In this document: positions 22,346 through 33,889 of the stretch, piece by piece
Layout of the letters: the number at the start of each line of letters is the position of its first letter
How positions within the stretch are numbered: the stretch's first letter is position 1
DNA from: Maratus speciosus
Lineage: Eukaryota > Arthropoda > Arachnida > Araneae > Salticidae
Direction of reading: 5' to 3'
DNA length: 64,000 bases
NCBI GenBank assembly: GCA_963932465.1
Contig: OZ010793.1
Coordinates: 368,990,459 to 369,054,458, forward strand
Notes under the pieces: model-generated
What the model was told of the DNA's origin: nothing
The model's input: only the letters and a program-made list of their open reading frames with translations
Databases searched by the model: none
Made by a program: the position numbers and the translations under genes

Positions 22346-22348
22346 TAG

Positions 22349-22349
<1 letters not shown>

Positions 22350-22405
<56 letters not shown>
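22350..22405. repeat. (TA)n microsatellite
   Basis: An uninterrupted TA run of about 50 bases ends in a short TG tract. Confidence 0.95.
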
Positions 22406-22407
<2 letters not shown>

Positions 22408-24403
22408 ATGTATGAGATTACATATATTCTTCTATTTTTGGTAATATGTACTTTAAACTTTCTTTTTATTTCTATATCTTACACAGCATCTTGAGATCCG
22501 TTTAATTTATTTAAATTAAAGAATGACACCAAAAAAGAGAAAAAAAATAGAGGGAATGGGTAGGGTGGTACAAATGAGAACTTGTTTTTCTCCAATGATT
22601 CACAAACAACAGACAGCTATTTTATTTATTAGATAACTAGATATTTATTAGATATAATCTGTAAAATTATATGAAATTATTAATAATTAATTTGAGTTGT
22701 TTTGTTAGATTACAAACTATCATTATTCTGCATATTTAGTCTAGAAATATAACATTAATCAGTCATAAAAAAAAAGAATCCCACTTTTAATTTCTATTCT
22801 AAATGAGATTCTTATTACATCTAATGAAGTGATATCTAAATGAGTTAAAAATATGAAATTAAGAAGCTGGAAAAAATATAGAAAATAAAATAACATTTTC
22901 TAAATAAATACATTTTTTCAAATGCAACCAAAAACAAGTGTCTTCGTGCATGTAATAATATTTCGTAATTATTAGGCTAATTTATCTAAAAATAGTCAAA
23001 GATAATCAAGTGAATAGCTTTTATCTTGTAAATGTGATAATAGAAAAATTCTCATACAAATGGCTGGAGGGGAAGGGGTGGGGATAGGTCCTAAAACCTG
23101 GTCGATAAAAATTCAACTTTCTGTAATATTTCACATTTATTTGTCCAGATAGTATTCAGAATACATTTATCATGATTTAGGAAAGGCCGTATTGGATTAT
23201 ATGTGTTGATTGGAAATTCATACACTATACACTAGTAGTCTAAAAAAGTTTAAAATAATTGTGTTCCTTAAAATAATATCTTATAAAATATCTCCACTGC
23301 ACACAGTTTAAACTTAAAGGAAGTATGGAGTTTTATTTAGCGACTAGTTAAATGAAAATGTTTATCAATCGCTCGGAAGTGATAAATATATGCGCCTATG
23401 GAGCGCCTCTGCGGCTTGGTACCTGGTGCCAGGGCACCGCTAGGATCACCTGTTCCGCTTTTTCTGCAGTTCTGTTAATATTATTTCACTACTTTTTCCT
23501 GTGAAACTGGAATATTAATTACTATCTAATTTAAGAAGAATTAAACATTTTAATTAGCTCGCTGAAAATCCAAACAATAAAATTAATACATCTGGGATAC
23601 CATCTATACTAATAAAAGAAATAGTATATATAAAGTACAACAGACTACTTTCTTAATTTTTTTCCCTTTTTTCTCCATTTTAATATTTTCATTATCAGAA
23701 ATTGTTTAATTGCTAACTAGAGCTATTAATAATAGAAATCATCATAATTGCGGTTGAAATAAAATTTTAGTTTTTATTCAAATCAAGTTTCATTAGTTTT
23801 GGCCCAAATCAAGTTCCATTTTTTAGCAACTATGCGAAAATTTATTTTGAAAAAGAACCTTTTAACATTTATTTTAGCAGTTGACACGTTTCATATCATT
23901 AACCTAACTCATTAATACATTAAAAAAAATAATAATTGTTTAAAAAATATTAAAACTTTCAAGAAAAATTAAGTTGATCCATATTTAGTGATTACAGGTT
24001 TTTATTATTTTGTCCATACATTTTGTGGAAAAAAAAAAACCACTACATTGAATCTTTCTTTTTTTTTTTTTTTTAATCGGCGTTTTTCTTCCAAAACATA
24101 AACAAATGAAGTCTCGACGCGAAACCGAACAAGGCGGTCGAAGTTATTTATGAATAGGAGCGTTAGTATACTCACGGTTAGTGACTCCGCCCACTTCATT
24201 TTTAAAATGAACCTCTGATGTTACCAATTTAGTCCTAATAATAAACAAAATTTCCAGTAATTTAGATGCGTGAATTTTGATCTACAATTTTTTTAAATTT
24301 CTTCCATCTTCAATAGAAGAAAGTATTGAAATCAAAATTTTTTCGACTTCCGGTTTTCGACGGATTTACACGTTTTAGGGGTCAAAGATACCAAAAATCA
24401 TGT
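22406..24403. other. AT-rich intergenic DNA with one GC-richer patch
   Basis: A GC-richer patch at 23390-23470 contains GCGCCTATGGAGCGCC and GGTACCTGGTGCCAGGGCACC, which are locally self-complementary. No ORF or family could be assigned. The rest is AT-rich with homopolymer runs at about 24030 and 24055. Confidence 0.4.
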
Positions 24404-25545
24404 TTATAGAAAATGTCTGTCCGTGTGTCCGTCTGTCCGTCGCCATTGTACCATCAAAAAGTGTATGAACTTATGCATAGAATTGAACCAATTTTTTTTA
24501 AGTTCTTGGCTATGACAAGCAGGTCCTTCCTTAATCTGGAAAAAATCCGCCGGTAGGGGACGTTGTAATAGCGATTTTTGTGCCATTTTGAATATTGTAC
24601 CATCGAAAAATGAATGAAGTTATGCACAGAAATTGAAACAAATTTTTTGTGTATATTTTTGGTCATGGCAAGAAAGTCCTTCCTTAATTTGGAAAATATC
24701 CGCCGGTAGGGGCGCTGTAACAGCGATTTTTGTGCCATTTTGAATATTGTACTATCGAAAAATGTATGAAGTTGTGCATAGAATTGAACCAAATTTTTTG
24801 TGTATGTTTTTGGCCATGGCAAGAAGGTCCTCGCTGAATGTGGAAAAATTCCGTCGGTAGGGGCGCAGTAATAGCGATTTTTGTGCCATTTTGAATGTTG
24901 CACCATCGTAAAGTGTATGAAGTTGTGCATAGAATTGAACCAACATTTTTTAAAGCTATGGAAAGGAGATCCTCCCTGAATTTGGAAAAATTCCACCGGA
25001 AGGGGGCTCTGGAATAGCGATTTTTGCGGCATTTTCAATAGTCTACCTTCGAAAAGTGTATGAAGTTATGCATAGAATTGGACCAAATTTTTTGTGTATG
25101 TTTTTGGCCGTGGCAAGAATATGTGCTCCCTGAATGCGGAAAAATACTAAATAAAGACAAAATCTTGCTTAATGGTACACAAAACACGAACTTTAATAAG
25201 CTAAAAGTTAATTTCTACGTTTCGAGCTGTTTCTATAGCCGTCTTCAGGAAAATATGATGGTAAATAAGGCTCAAAGTTCAGAGTAACTCTGAACTTTGA
25301 GCCTTATTTACCATCATATTTCTGAACTTTGAGCCTTATTTACCATCATATTTTCCTGAAGACGGCTGTAGAAACAGCTCGAAACGTAGAAATTAACTTT
25401 TAGCTTATTAAAGTTCTTGTTTTGTGTACCATTAAGCAAGATTTTGTCTTTATTTATTCCATTTTATGGTGCAATTATCCAGTATGTGTTAGTGGAAAAA
25501 TACTCCCGGAAGGGGGCGCTGTAATAGCGATTTTTGTGCAATCTT
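24404..25545 (+). repeat. ~150-bp satellite, about 5 monomers, interrupted
   Basis: Monomers near 24440, 24595, 24745, 24895 and 25045 share AAGTGTATGAAGTTATGCAT, GAATTGAACCAAATTTTTT, TTTTTGGCCATGGCAAGAA, CCGCCGGTAGGGGCGCTGTA and ATAGCGATTTTTGTGCCATT. The array is preceded by CTGTCCGT repeats. It is cut at 25148 by a pseudo-LTR insertion and resumes at 25494 with GGAAAAATACTCCCGGAAGG. The minus-strand frame of 194 codons (24454-25038) is an artefact of the 150-bp (multiple of three) period. Confidence 0.95.
25149..25493. mobile_element. Penelope-type inverted pseudo-LTR insertion, no coding region
   Basis: An 11-bp duplication, GGAAAAATACT, flanks the insert (25138-25148 and 25494-25504). 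The insert is an inverted repeat: a left arm 25149-25285 and a right arm 25286-25458, the latter with an extra internal duplication of CTGAACTTTGAGCCTTATTT. Each arm contains CTGAAGA, a GGCTNTAGAAACAGCT hairpin and then GAAACG (plus strand 25356-25384), a layout resembling the hammerhead motif of the 19.2-kb element. There is no GIY-YIG or RT sequence. I read it as a head-to-head pseudo-LTR pair from a different Penelope lineage. Confidence 0.75.
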
Positions 25546-26361
25546 CTTAATTTTTCATAGTTCTATTGTACACCAGTGGCTCGTGAATCGAAGGAAACTT
25601 CCCATCCTGATAACCCGACTATTCGTGATTTTAATAAATATCATGATCGAGATTAACTCGTTTTTACTCCGATTAATTGACTGAAGCAGAAATTTAAGAT
25701 GAAATTCAAAGTTGATATATCATAGTATTGAACTAATAAACATGAAATATTGACATCTGTAACAACATTTTGAAATATTAAAATATAGGAGATAGAAGAA
25801 AATTTTGGGATTGGCACATCCAACTAATTTTCTTAGTTATTGGCATTAAATGGTCACGTAAAATACTTTTAAAAAAAATTGACAAGCTGACGTGGAAAGG
25901 TTCACTGTCCCTATTAGCACGATGTGGCAAAATATGTCACGCATGTAAGATGTGGTACGCTCGAAACATTTGTTGGGACTTTAAGAAATAGACCGCACGT
26001 ACTGGGTGGAGCTTAAAATGCTTGTGGCCAATTACCCGTATTTGATTGGCTTTTGACTAACACTTGAGAGGAAAATCGGGACGCTGATTGGCTATATAAA
26101 AGAAAATCGCCATAGTGACGTTGGATGACGTCAGAAATGCTTGTAGCCCATAGTAATATTTTCTTTTAACACACCTGTCATTTGATCAGCACCAAATAGA
26201 AAATAAGTATTTCGATTTGACCCAGAAACTGCTTCATAAAATAAATAAAATAAAAACTTAAATAGTTTTAAATAAAAATTTTGGTGTGAAATATTTTTTT
26301 AAAAGTTGAGTAAAATTCCCGGTTTGTTTAGTTTTAGGAAAATAATTTATTTATTTATTTA

Positions 26362-26393
<32 letters not shown>

Positions 26394-26454
26394 TCTATAA
26401 GAAAAAGCGAACTTATGATGTCTGTAATACTGTAAAGAAAGGAAGTAATTGTGA
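25546..26454. other. Intergenic DNA with promoter-like words
   Basis: Positions 26040-26135 hold ATTGGC (inverted CCAAT) twice, TATATAAAAG (26093-26102) and GATGACGTCAG (a CRE-like word). The spacing is plausible for a Pol II promoter, but no gene follows. A T run with a short TG tract lies at 26361-26391. This is a weak candidate only. Confidence 0.25.
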
Positions 26455-26625
26455 TTACAACAAATAAGAAAATAAGAAATAGAGTGAATTTTGAATTACA
26501 AAAAATTAGTAAATAATAAATACAAAGAATTTTGAATTGCAAATATATATATATAGGAAATAAGAAATACATAGAATTTTGAATTAGTAAAACTAAGGAA
26601 ATAAGAAATAGTGAGAATTTTGAGC
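26455..26625 (+). repeat. ~50-bp minisatellite, about 4 units
   Basis: Degenerate units carry AAATAAGAAATA followed by GAATTTTGAATTA, near 26466, 26510, 26560 and 26600. The minus-strand ORF through it is low complexity. Confidence 0.75.
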
Positions 26626-26934
26626 ACCATGCTCAAATCAATTATTTGTTATTAAAACTAGTAAATCCAACCCGGGTTTTCCGGTTCCCAGAACGTAATA
26701 CCGCAATACACAGAACAGCCCAGTATGCTGAGCGTAGGTGACAACCACTTTTAATTGAAGACTCAAATTTTTACATAGTGCTCCTCTCAGTTATCGTCAC
26801 TCTACCAAACGCCACCCTCGGTTAACCGCCACTCCCTCCCCTAAATATTATTTATAAGAACCAAATTAAGAAAACTCAAATGCACAGTAAATCCGAATCA
26901 GTCGGCACGTTAATCTGAGAAAAAGGCTTGGTTG
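26626..26934. other. Non-coding DNA upstream of a pogo relic
   Basis: No confident feature. The sequence may belong to the decayed pogo-like element whose C-terminal codons follow. Confidence 0.4.
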
Positions 26935-27166
26935 TGAAGAATTAACGTAAGACGAAGTTATTCAAAATGTTTTGAGTACAAAGAAATCTGAAGCTGATGA
27001 ATGTGATGAATCGGGGAATGATGATTCAGAAGTCAGTCATATAGAAGTGAAGACAATGCTCTTTATGTGCATTAATTGTTTTGAGATGCAACCTAAATAT
27101 TTTTATTACGAAGAATACGTAATCTTGCTGCAAAAAAAAAGTGCAAGAAAAAAATACAAACACTAG
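26935..27166 (+). pseudogene. pogo/Tigger-like transposase C-terminal fragment
   Basis: The frame reads a DEVIQNVLSTKKSEADE-like start, then an acidic SGNDDSEVSHIEVK, then a hydrophobic helix, FEMQPKYFYYEEYVILLQKK, and a basic tail SARKKYKH. This order (acidic linker, an 'ALxxLRYLEQQ'-like helix, basic end) is typical of the C-terminus of Tigger/Jerky-type transposases. A stop interrupts the preceding codons near 26948. The DDE core is absent. The assignment rests on pattern memory, not on a search. Confidence 0.55.
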
Positions 27167-27609
27167 AAAACATGAATTCTGCTTTTTCAGAATTTAGAGT
27201 CGTCCCCGAGGAAAAAAAAAAAATGTTTATATAAATAGTACAAAACATTTTTCAATTTTAAGACTTAAAGCACACACTTTTATTTTATGTAAAATGACGT
27301 CATTCGCATCCGCTTAAGAATCCCATATTTACGATCCACTTTTGAACATTTACAGTAAAGCATGCATAGGAAGTCACTATCGTTAAATAATACACAAATG
27401 CATCAAAAAGATGCCGTCATTCAAGAAATTCGGCAAAGAAACGGCTATCTAATGATTCATAGGCCTTCATTTGTTTGTAAAATTAATACTAAATTACTTA
27501 AAATTAAATATAGCTTATGATAGCTCCATGATTTAACAGAAATCTTTCGTTTATATTTTTTTTCAAAATAGCACGTATTTTAACTAGACTTTCTTTCGGT
27601 TGTTATGAG
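27167..27609. other. AT-rich intergenic DNA
   Basis: No recognisable feature. Confidence 0.5.
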
Positions 27610-27870
27610 AAAATGGCAGCAAAAATATATAATTACTATTTTACAACTATTTTTCTTTTACTTTCTACAGAAATGGTTGTCAATTTTAAGCAAATGGCTC
27701 TAAAAACTATAAAAAAAATTAATATTTCAAAAATAAATGAAGATGCAGTTTTCAAACAAATTGCATTTAAAAGCACATTTTTTCCCAATACGATGGTATA
27801 AAAATTGAAAATGCGCAATGCTTAGAAGTTAAAAAAATTGCTATAGGGTATTTAATCGTACTGCTTTGTT
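27610..27870 (+). repeat. Copy of the ~345-bp repeat of 7.2-8.1 kb
   Basis: TTTTCAAACAAATTGCATTT, AAAGCACATTTTTTCCC, ATTGAAAATGCGC and TTAGAAGTTAAA correspond to the unit ends at 7620-7690 and 7950-8060. Confidence 0.6.
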
Positions 27871-27976
27871 TCACGGCTGGCTTCTGTAAGGTAACGTTAT
27901 TTTTTGGATGCGACACAAAATAAGCTGGGAGAAAGAAATAGCATACCGTACCCGTGGCTAAAAAATGTACAAGGAT

Positions 27977-28496
27977 CAATCCATTTCAAGTGGTCCAGAA
28001 AATCATCAATTCGTTGCTCGACCATTTTTAAAAAATCTGAAATTTTTTGTACAACAACCCTAACATGATGGAAGTTCAAAATGACTATTATTTTAATTTT
28101 ATTAATTTTTGTTTGTGCATGGCGGCCATCTTTGTTTCATCGTCTGTAGCAATTTTCTCACAAGAAGGGTTTACGGAATTGTAAATAATTCATCGTTTAT
28201 TTATCCAATTCAACTGCGGATTAAAGCAATTTGTACAGAATACATTGGGCTAAAAATTTGGTAATGGAGTAGTTTCCGAAACTAACTGCTTATTGGTAAA
28301 ATTTAAGCATAAAGTTTCAGTTTTTTTCCAAAATTTGTCCGTTTACAAGAGGAAATTTTTCTAGCAAGGAATACTGTCAACATGACATAATTTTTTTTAC
28401 AAATAGGCCGAAAGTACTTGTACTCACACGCCGAGTTCCAGATCTGGGACTTGCTTTCTCTTCGCTAAAAAAAATCCCAAATTTTTCAAAAATGTC
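27977..28496 (-). repeat. Foldback arm A (~520 bp)
   Basis: This is the reverse complement of 31883-32395 over its whole length, with high identity. Shared words include CAATCCATTTCAAGTGGTCC, CATGATGGAAGTTCAAAATG, GGCGGCCATCTTTGTTTCAT, CAACTGCGGATTAAAGCA and TTCCAGATCTGGGACTTGCT. Open frames inside are short. The arm could be half of a foldback element or one of two oppositely inserted copies. Confidence 0.9.
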
Positions 28497-28805
28497 AATT
28501 TATATAGTCATTAATATTGTTGTTTTTCTGTATTCATGAATTTCGAACATAATCTGAAAATAAAATATAAGCATTGGCAAGTGTACTTTATGAATAATTT
28601 TAATTGCAAAATGCAGGCAGGGCTGGAGTTGATTTTTTAGCTTTTATACCGGGCGGGGGCAATAGTTTTATTTTTTTATGTGGGTTGGACCTGGGCTTGG
28701 GCCTGATAACTTCAGCCCAGGTAAACCTCTAACTGGCATATCGAAGCCAGCTTAACTTTTTTTTTAATGCTTAATTTCAGCCATTATCCCATAACTACTG
28801 AATAT

Positions 28806-30355
28806 ACCGGGTGTCCTAAAATGGACTGACTGATTTTAAAATTCAATAAATTGCAAAAGGTGACAGATATTAAAAAAATACTTGCAGGAGGGTTATAGAT
28901 GTCGGGAACAGGGGTGATTATGTTCCAAATTTTCCGAAAATTTAACCCTCTCGCTGCGCAACCCTCGATTTCCACGGCCAACGTAAAAGTGGCAAAATTT
29001 TTGCAACCCGCAATTTCCGCAGCAAATCTTTTTTTTTATGATCTAATTCTATTAAAAAAAACCCTGTTTCACAAAGATTTTGGGACATATTTTACTCTAA
29101 AATCTGTGCAGATTTGAAATGTGCAATAAAAAATATTTTTTTAACATATTTTGATTAAAAGAAAATAAATAATAATAATAATAATACGCAGTTCCAGGGT
29201 TAAGGCATTCGGTTTCAAAAATTTAAAAAATTCTCCTATCCGAAAATTCGGACATACAAATAATCGCAAATTTTGATAAATGGCCTCCATAAAAAATCTA
29301 TTTCGTCAATCGTTCGCAGAAAATAACTTCAATTTCGCCGAATGATCACAGAAAAAAACGCGAATTTGATCAGGGAGCCACGGAAAACATGCGAAATTCT
29401 ACAAATGATCACAGAAAACGCGAAATTCTTCAAAAGGCAGCGGAAAAGAACTCGAATTTCGTTAAAGGATCGCGGAGAAAACGCGTATTTTGTCAAATAG
29501 CCGCGAATAAAAACTCCGCGAATTTCATCAAAGGATCGTGGAGAAAATACGAATTCCTTCATAGAATCGTGGAAAAAAACGAATTTTGTCAAAGAATCGC
29601 TTTAAAAACGCGAATTTAGCCAAAGGATCGCTGAAAAAACGCGAATTTTGTAGAAGTGTCACGGAAAAAAACGCGAATTTTACCAAAGGTCTGCAAAATT
29701 ACACTAATTTCGACAAAGGGTTGCAGAAGAAACGCAAATTTCATCAAAGGATCGAAGACGAGCGAATTTCATCAAAGAGTCGTTGGAAAAATGCAGTGGT
29801 CTCTTTAGAAAACAGCACACTTACATACGTTTATTATTATAGGTATAATTTTTAACTTGAAATAATATACTGAACAAATTTTTGAAAAAAAAAAAAACAA
29901 GTTAACCCAAACCCAGCTTGTAGGAATCTACACTGAGCCTGAAATCGATCCGAATCCAAAACAGCTAATCCGACCTGCAACAAAAATAATTAGTGCCAGA
30001 AGGGAATCCCCCCATCTGCTGTAACCTTTCAGAAAATTTTCTTTGAATTTCAGAACTTTTTTTTCTTTTTTACTCTACCTCTGATAATTTTTTTAACTGA
30101 GATTCTTGATTTTAGTTTAAAATAGCAACGAAGATGATGCTGGAAGCAAGAGGCGCTAAATCGGTTCCCGGAGGAGGTAGGCTTAACGACCATTGTTTAC
30201 AGCGCCATCTATCGCTGCTATTATACAGTAAAATCAAGAATCACAATAAAAAATCTCATGATATCTTACATAAACCTCGTGGAAGATTTTTTTTAAAATA
30301 GCTGCCACCATTCGAAAAGTACTAAATTTTAAAATCCATTTAAGGACACCTGGTG
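28806..30355. mobile_element. Candidate TIR element, ACC(G/A)GGTGTCCT ends
   Basis: The left end ACCGGGTGTCCTAAAATGG plus GATTTTAAAATT matches the reverse complement of the right end, ACCAGGTGTCCTTAAATGG plus ATTTTAAAATT, over about 37 bases. It encloses a 30-bp-repeat array (29280-29800). No transposase is recognised. The target duplication is unclear. Confidence 0.5.
29280..29800 (+). repeat. 30-bp minisatellite array
   Basis: Units of AAAACGCGAATTTCGTCAAA then GGATCG repeat about 15 times with point changes. The array is preceded by TTTCGTCAATCGTTCGCAG, the same leader found in the 48.8- and 53.6-kb copies, so it belongs to the same element family. ORFs at 29329-29855 on both strands are artefacts of the array. 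Confidence 0.9.
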
Positions 30356-30689
30356 TGTTTTTTAATAAGTTTCAAAGCATTCTTTACTGAATTACAACTC
30401 ACCTTAGATATAAAGAGACAAGCAGTCTTATACCAAATTAGTATTTTTTTACGTAATTCTGGAGATTAAAAAGTATTCCTAAATAATTATTTGGACGTGT
30501 CTGTTATGGAGATTTTACTGCATATATTTTTTATCTTCAAAAATACTTAGACTTTCTTTTAAAAAAAAAAACGGGTCAACCCGAACCCTTCTCGCAAGTC
30601 ACAGTAGTGAAAACCCAATCCGAAACTGACCCAAACCGGATATAATGTATATCAATCTGCCCCAAACCCAACGCGCTAGGCGCAGCTAA

Positions 30690-30960
30690 AAAGTAAAAGT
30701 CAACCCGACTTGTAGCAGAAAAGTAGAAGTCAACCGGGCCCAAACCCGACCCGCATCGAAAAAGTAGAAGTTAACCCGGCCCATAGCAAAAAAGTAGAAA
30801 TTAACCCGACCGACAGCAAAAAATAGAAATCAACCAGACCCAAACGCGACCCACAGCAAAAAAGTATAATCGAACTAGCAGCAAAAAATAGAAATCAACC
30901 GGACCCAAACCCGACCCACAGCAAAAAGTAGAGGTAACACGACCCACAGTGAAAAAGTTA
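30690..30960 (+). repeat. ~40-bp minisatellite, about 6-7 units
   Basis: The unit is AAAGTAGAAATCAACCGGAC then CCAAACCCGACCCACAGC. Weaker relatives (GGTCAACCCGAACCC, AACCCAAACCCAGC) lie upstream at 29900-30680, and a diverged inverted relative lies near 28680-28730. Confidence 0.85.
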
Positions 30961-30995
30961 GCCCCGACCCGCGCATCAGATTGGAGTTTCCAAAT

Positions 30996-31046
30996 TTCTA
31001 AAATCGCCCCCCCCCCCCCCTTGAGGACTCTCCAGATCCGCCCTTG
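30996..31046 (-). mobile_element. hAT-like right terminus with C run
   Basis: The end TCTCCAGATCCGCCCTTG, read in reverse as CAAGGGCGGATCTGGAGA, closely resembles the right terminus of the insertion at 48725-54918 (CAGGGGCGAATCCAGAGA). Like it, this end sits beside a long C/G run (CCCCCCCCCCCCCC at about 31007-31020). The matching left end was not found. Confidence 0.5.
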
Positions 31047-31882
31047 TCTTTCCCAAAATTTTATTTGTAGGAACCAAGTCTTGTTATCTCTTGATAACTT
31101 GATTGAAGATCTTGGCCCTGCAGGCTCATAGAAATATACTTTGAAATCACTATGTGCAAGTCTCAATTCATTAATAATTCCAAGCTTACTTCTTACGCAA
31201 AAATGTGATTTTTCTGCAGTATAAATTTTGGAAAGGCTTTGGGTATCTTTACTTTCTGAAAATTACTTGAGGCTGATGCATGGTAACATCGCATAATGTT
31301 TCATTTACAGGAACATACTTATGGTAGGAACAAGTTTCAGGGACTGGCAAGCAGCATTAAAATTGTGGTTTTTAAACCAACAAGCAGGAATGTGTTTTGA
31401 TACGTTTGATCATGTCTCAACAAGTATGCCAACACTAACAGCTTTTCTCATTCCCTATTCTGTTTTTGTCTCAGGTCTTGTATATATATATATATATATT
31501 TATGTAAAAGTGCTGAGGTTTCTTTTAGTTACTAAAATTACAACAAAAATTACTGAAACCATACAAAATGTAGGCCTTAGGCATAATTATTTTTAAAATT
31601 AATTGCAAAAGGCTTTATTTTCTGTTACTATTATTTAAAGATAATCTAAAAATAAATTTAAATGATACTCTGAGATAAATACTTAGCTATGACTAGAACA
31701 AAACAATAGTTTGGCAGTATTGTTTTGACATGTTGCCCTTGTCATATCTCAGCTTGTAGTCAAATCTCCATCCTGAAATTTCTTGTGCATAACACTACCA
31801 TACAATACTCTTATAAAAAAAAATTTCAGATTTTTATCTCGTGCCCCACCAGAGATATCAAAACCTGAAAAGTGCGATTTTG
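31047..31882. other. Intergenic DNA, nothing recognised
   Basis: A short TA tract lies at 31483-31498. The 91-codon frame at 31321-31596 shows no known domain and extends through the TA tract; coding status is doubtful. Confidence 0.4.
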
Positions 31883-32395
31883 GACATTTTTGAAAAATTT
31901 GAGATTTTTTTTTTGCGAAGAGAAAGCAAGTCCCAGATCTGGAACTTGGCGTGTGAGTACAAGTACTTTCGGCATATTTGTAAAAAAAATTATGTCATGT
32001 TGACAGTATTCCTTGTTAGAAAAATTTCCTCTTGTAAACGGACAAATTTTGGAAAAAAACTGAAACTTTATGCTTAAATTTTACCAATAAGCAGTTAGTT
32101 TCGGAAACTACTCCATTACCAGTTTTTTAGCCCAGTGTATTCTGTACAAACTGCTTTAATCCGCAGTTGAATTGGATAAATAAACGATGAATTATTTACA
32201 ATTCCGTAAACCCTTCTTGTGAGAAAATTGCTACAGACGATGAAACAAAGATGGCCGCCATGCACAAACAAAAAGTAATAAAATTAAAATAATAGTCATT
32301 TTGAACTTCCATCATGTTAGGGTTGTTGTACAAAAAATTTCAGATTTTTTAAAAATGGTCGAGCAACCTGTGCTGGACCACTTGAAATGGATTGG
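31883..32395 (+). repeat. Foldback arm B (~513 bp)
   Basis: This is the inverted partner of 27977-28496, separated by about 3.4 kb of mixed transposon DNA. The outer ends of both arms terminate in the same TGGACCACTTGAAATGGATTG word. Confidence 0.9.
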
Positions 32396-32579
32396 CCCAT
32401 AATGTATTACTTTGGATGAAAATAGATACAACATACTTATTTCGTAAAATTCTAAGTTTCTCTCATAAATGGATTCCTTATTATCAGTTATGCTTTTTAT
32501 TAGCGAATATACACAACAGATAAAAAAAAAAGTTTAAATATTCTTACTTACAAATTGTCAAATATAAATGTAATTTTTG

Positions 32580-32655
32580 TAACGGTTTTTTAGTATCTTT
32601 CGATTATCCGCTGCCATGTCAATCCCGTGAGTGACGGATAATCGGAAGTTTACTG
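32580..32655 (-). mobile_element. pogo/Tigger-like terminus
   Basis: The end GATAATCGGAAGTTTACTG, read in reverse as CAGTAAACTTCCGATTATCC, and an internal CGATTATCCGCTGCC repeat the motif seen at 3572. TA follows directly at 32656-32657. Confidence 0.55.
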
Positions 32656-32659
32656 TAAT

Positions 32660-33159
32660 ATATTTTTCTGTTGCCCACTAACAACATCAAAAAGCATATT
32701 TATATGAAAAATACCTATTATTTAAAAAAATAATTATGAATACTAATTTTTTTTTAATTTATTACAATCTATACTTTCATTTTAGTCTCAGGCCAGGGGT
32801 TAATAGCCGAAGAAGTATTCTTCACTGTTTATAGAAGCTGAATTATTCAGATTAATTCAGTGTTTAAGCGCGTAGTTCAACATATCGGTTAAATTTATGT
32901 TTTACTTTATTTATTTATTAATGAAATTTCATTTTCTTTATAGAATATTTACCGGAGACTAGCGCTGAACTATATATAATATTTTAAGTCCAAACGAGTT
33001 AATCTATATATGTATTGGAGTCAAATTTTTAAAAAATCATGTATGAAAATTATTTTAAAAACCATAAAAAAATAATAAAATGAGACGCAGTTTTCCGACA
33101 AATTGTATTTGAAAGTATAGAAATTGAAAATGTACTATGTTTAAAAGTTAATAAATTAC

Positions 33160-33190
<31 letters not shown>
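32660..33190 (+). repeat. Copy of the ~345-bp repeat plus poly-A
   Basis: TTGCCCACTAACAACATCAA corresponds to 7203 onward. Later words such as ATTTATTAATGAAATTTCATT, GCTGAACTAT, AAATTGTATTTGAAAGTA and ATTGAAAATGTACTATGTTT also follow the order of the first copy. The copy ends in a 30-base A run (33162-33191). Confidence 0.6.
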
Positions 33191-33191
<1 letters not shown>

Positions 33192-33194
<3 letters not shown>

Positions 33195-33865
33195 GAAATA
33201 GACTCGTTAGATCATTAATACCGTCGATATGACGTTAGCGTTACTCACAGACATGTTTGATAATATCCGCTTTAGCGTTCACTTGTACATTTATCGGTAA
33301 GTCTTGATAGTCTAAAATGAATCTCTCTATTCTAAAAAAAATGTAACTACCGCTGTCACCGCCGGTTTTGAATTTTTTGTGACCGGATGTCTTTCTTCGT
33401 TAATATTGAGAAAAATAATGCATACAAAAATATGATAATCGGCGGTGTTATACAGAAATGTTTGATAAACACGCTGATGCAGAAAGTTTTCAAATCGAAG
33501 AATTATTTTAAGAGATATTTAATGCTAAATTTGGACAAAATCGCTCCACTAAAAGAGTTTTACAGGAGCAAAAACTATTCATGGGAATTTAATCATTTTT
33601 AGATCATTTTATACGTTTGAAGTATCAAAACAGTGTTTATAGATAGGAACTAACAACTAAACACAACTTAAAAGTCATCAATACAAGTAAATAAAAAAAT
33701 AGGTAAGTAATATAAAAAATAGTTTCACATTGGTGAGAAGTAATTAGTTCGCTTTTTACGCAATCGGGTTTTTTGATTTTTTAAATTTAATTACAAATTT
33801 TTGCTTCATTTTCCCGCACAAAATACAGAACAAATTCATTTTAACACTATCTAACAATCAAACTA
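33192..33865. other. Intergenic DNA upstream of a Penelope relic
   Basis: The 71-codon frame at 33387-33602 has no recognisable domain. I see no reverse-transcriptase motifs here, so the Penelope element downstream appears 5'-truncated. Confidence 0.4.
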
Positions 33866-33889
33866 TTGTTGAGAATTAATATTGAGATT

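Noticed and set aside
24454..25038. 194-codon minus-strand ORF
   Set aside because: Covers four ~150-bp satellite monomers; the protein simply repeats one unit.
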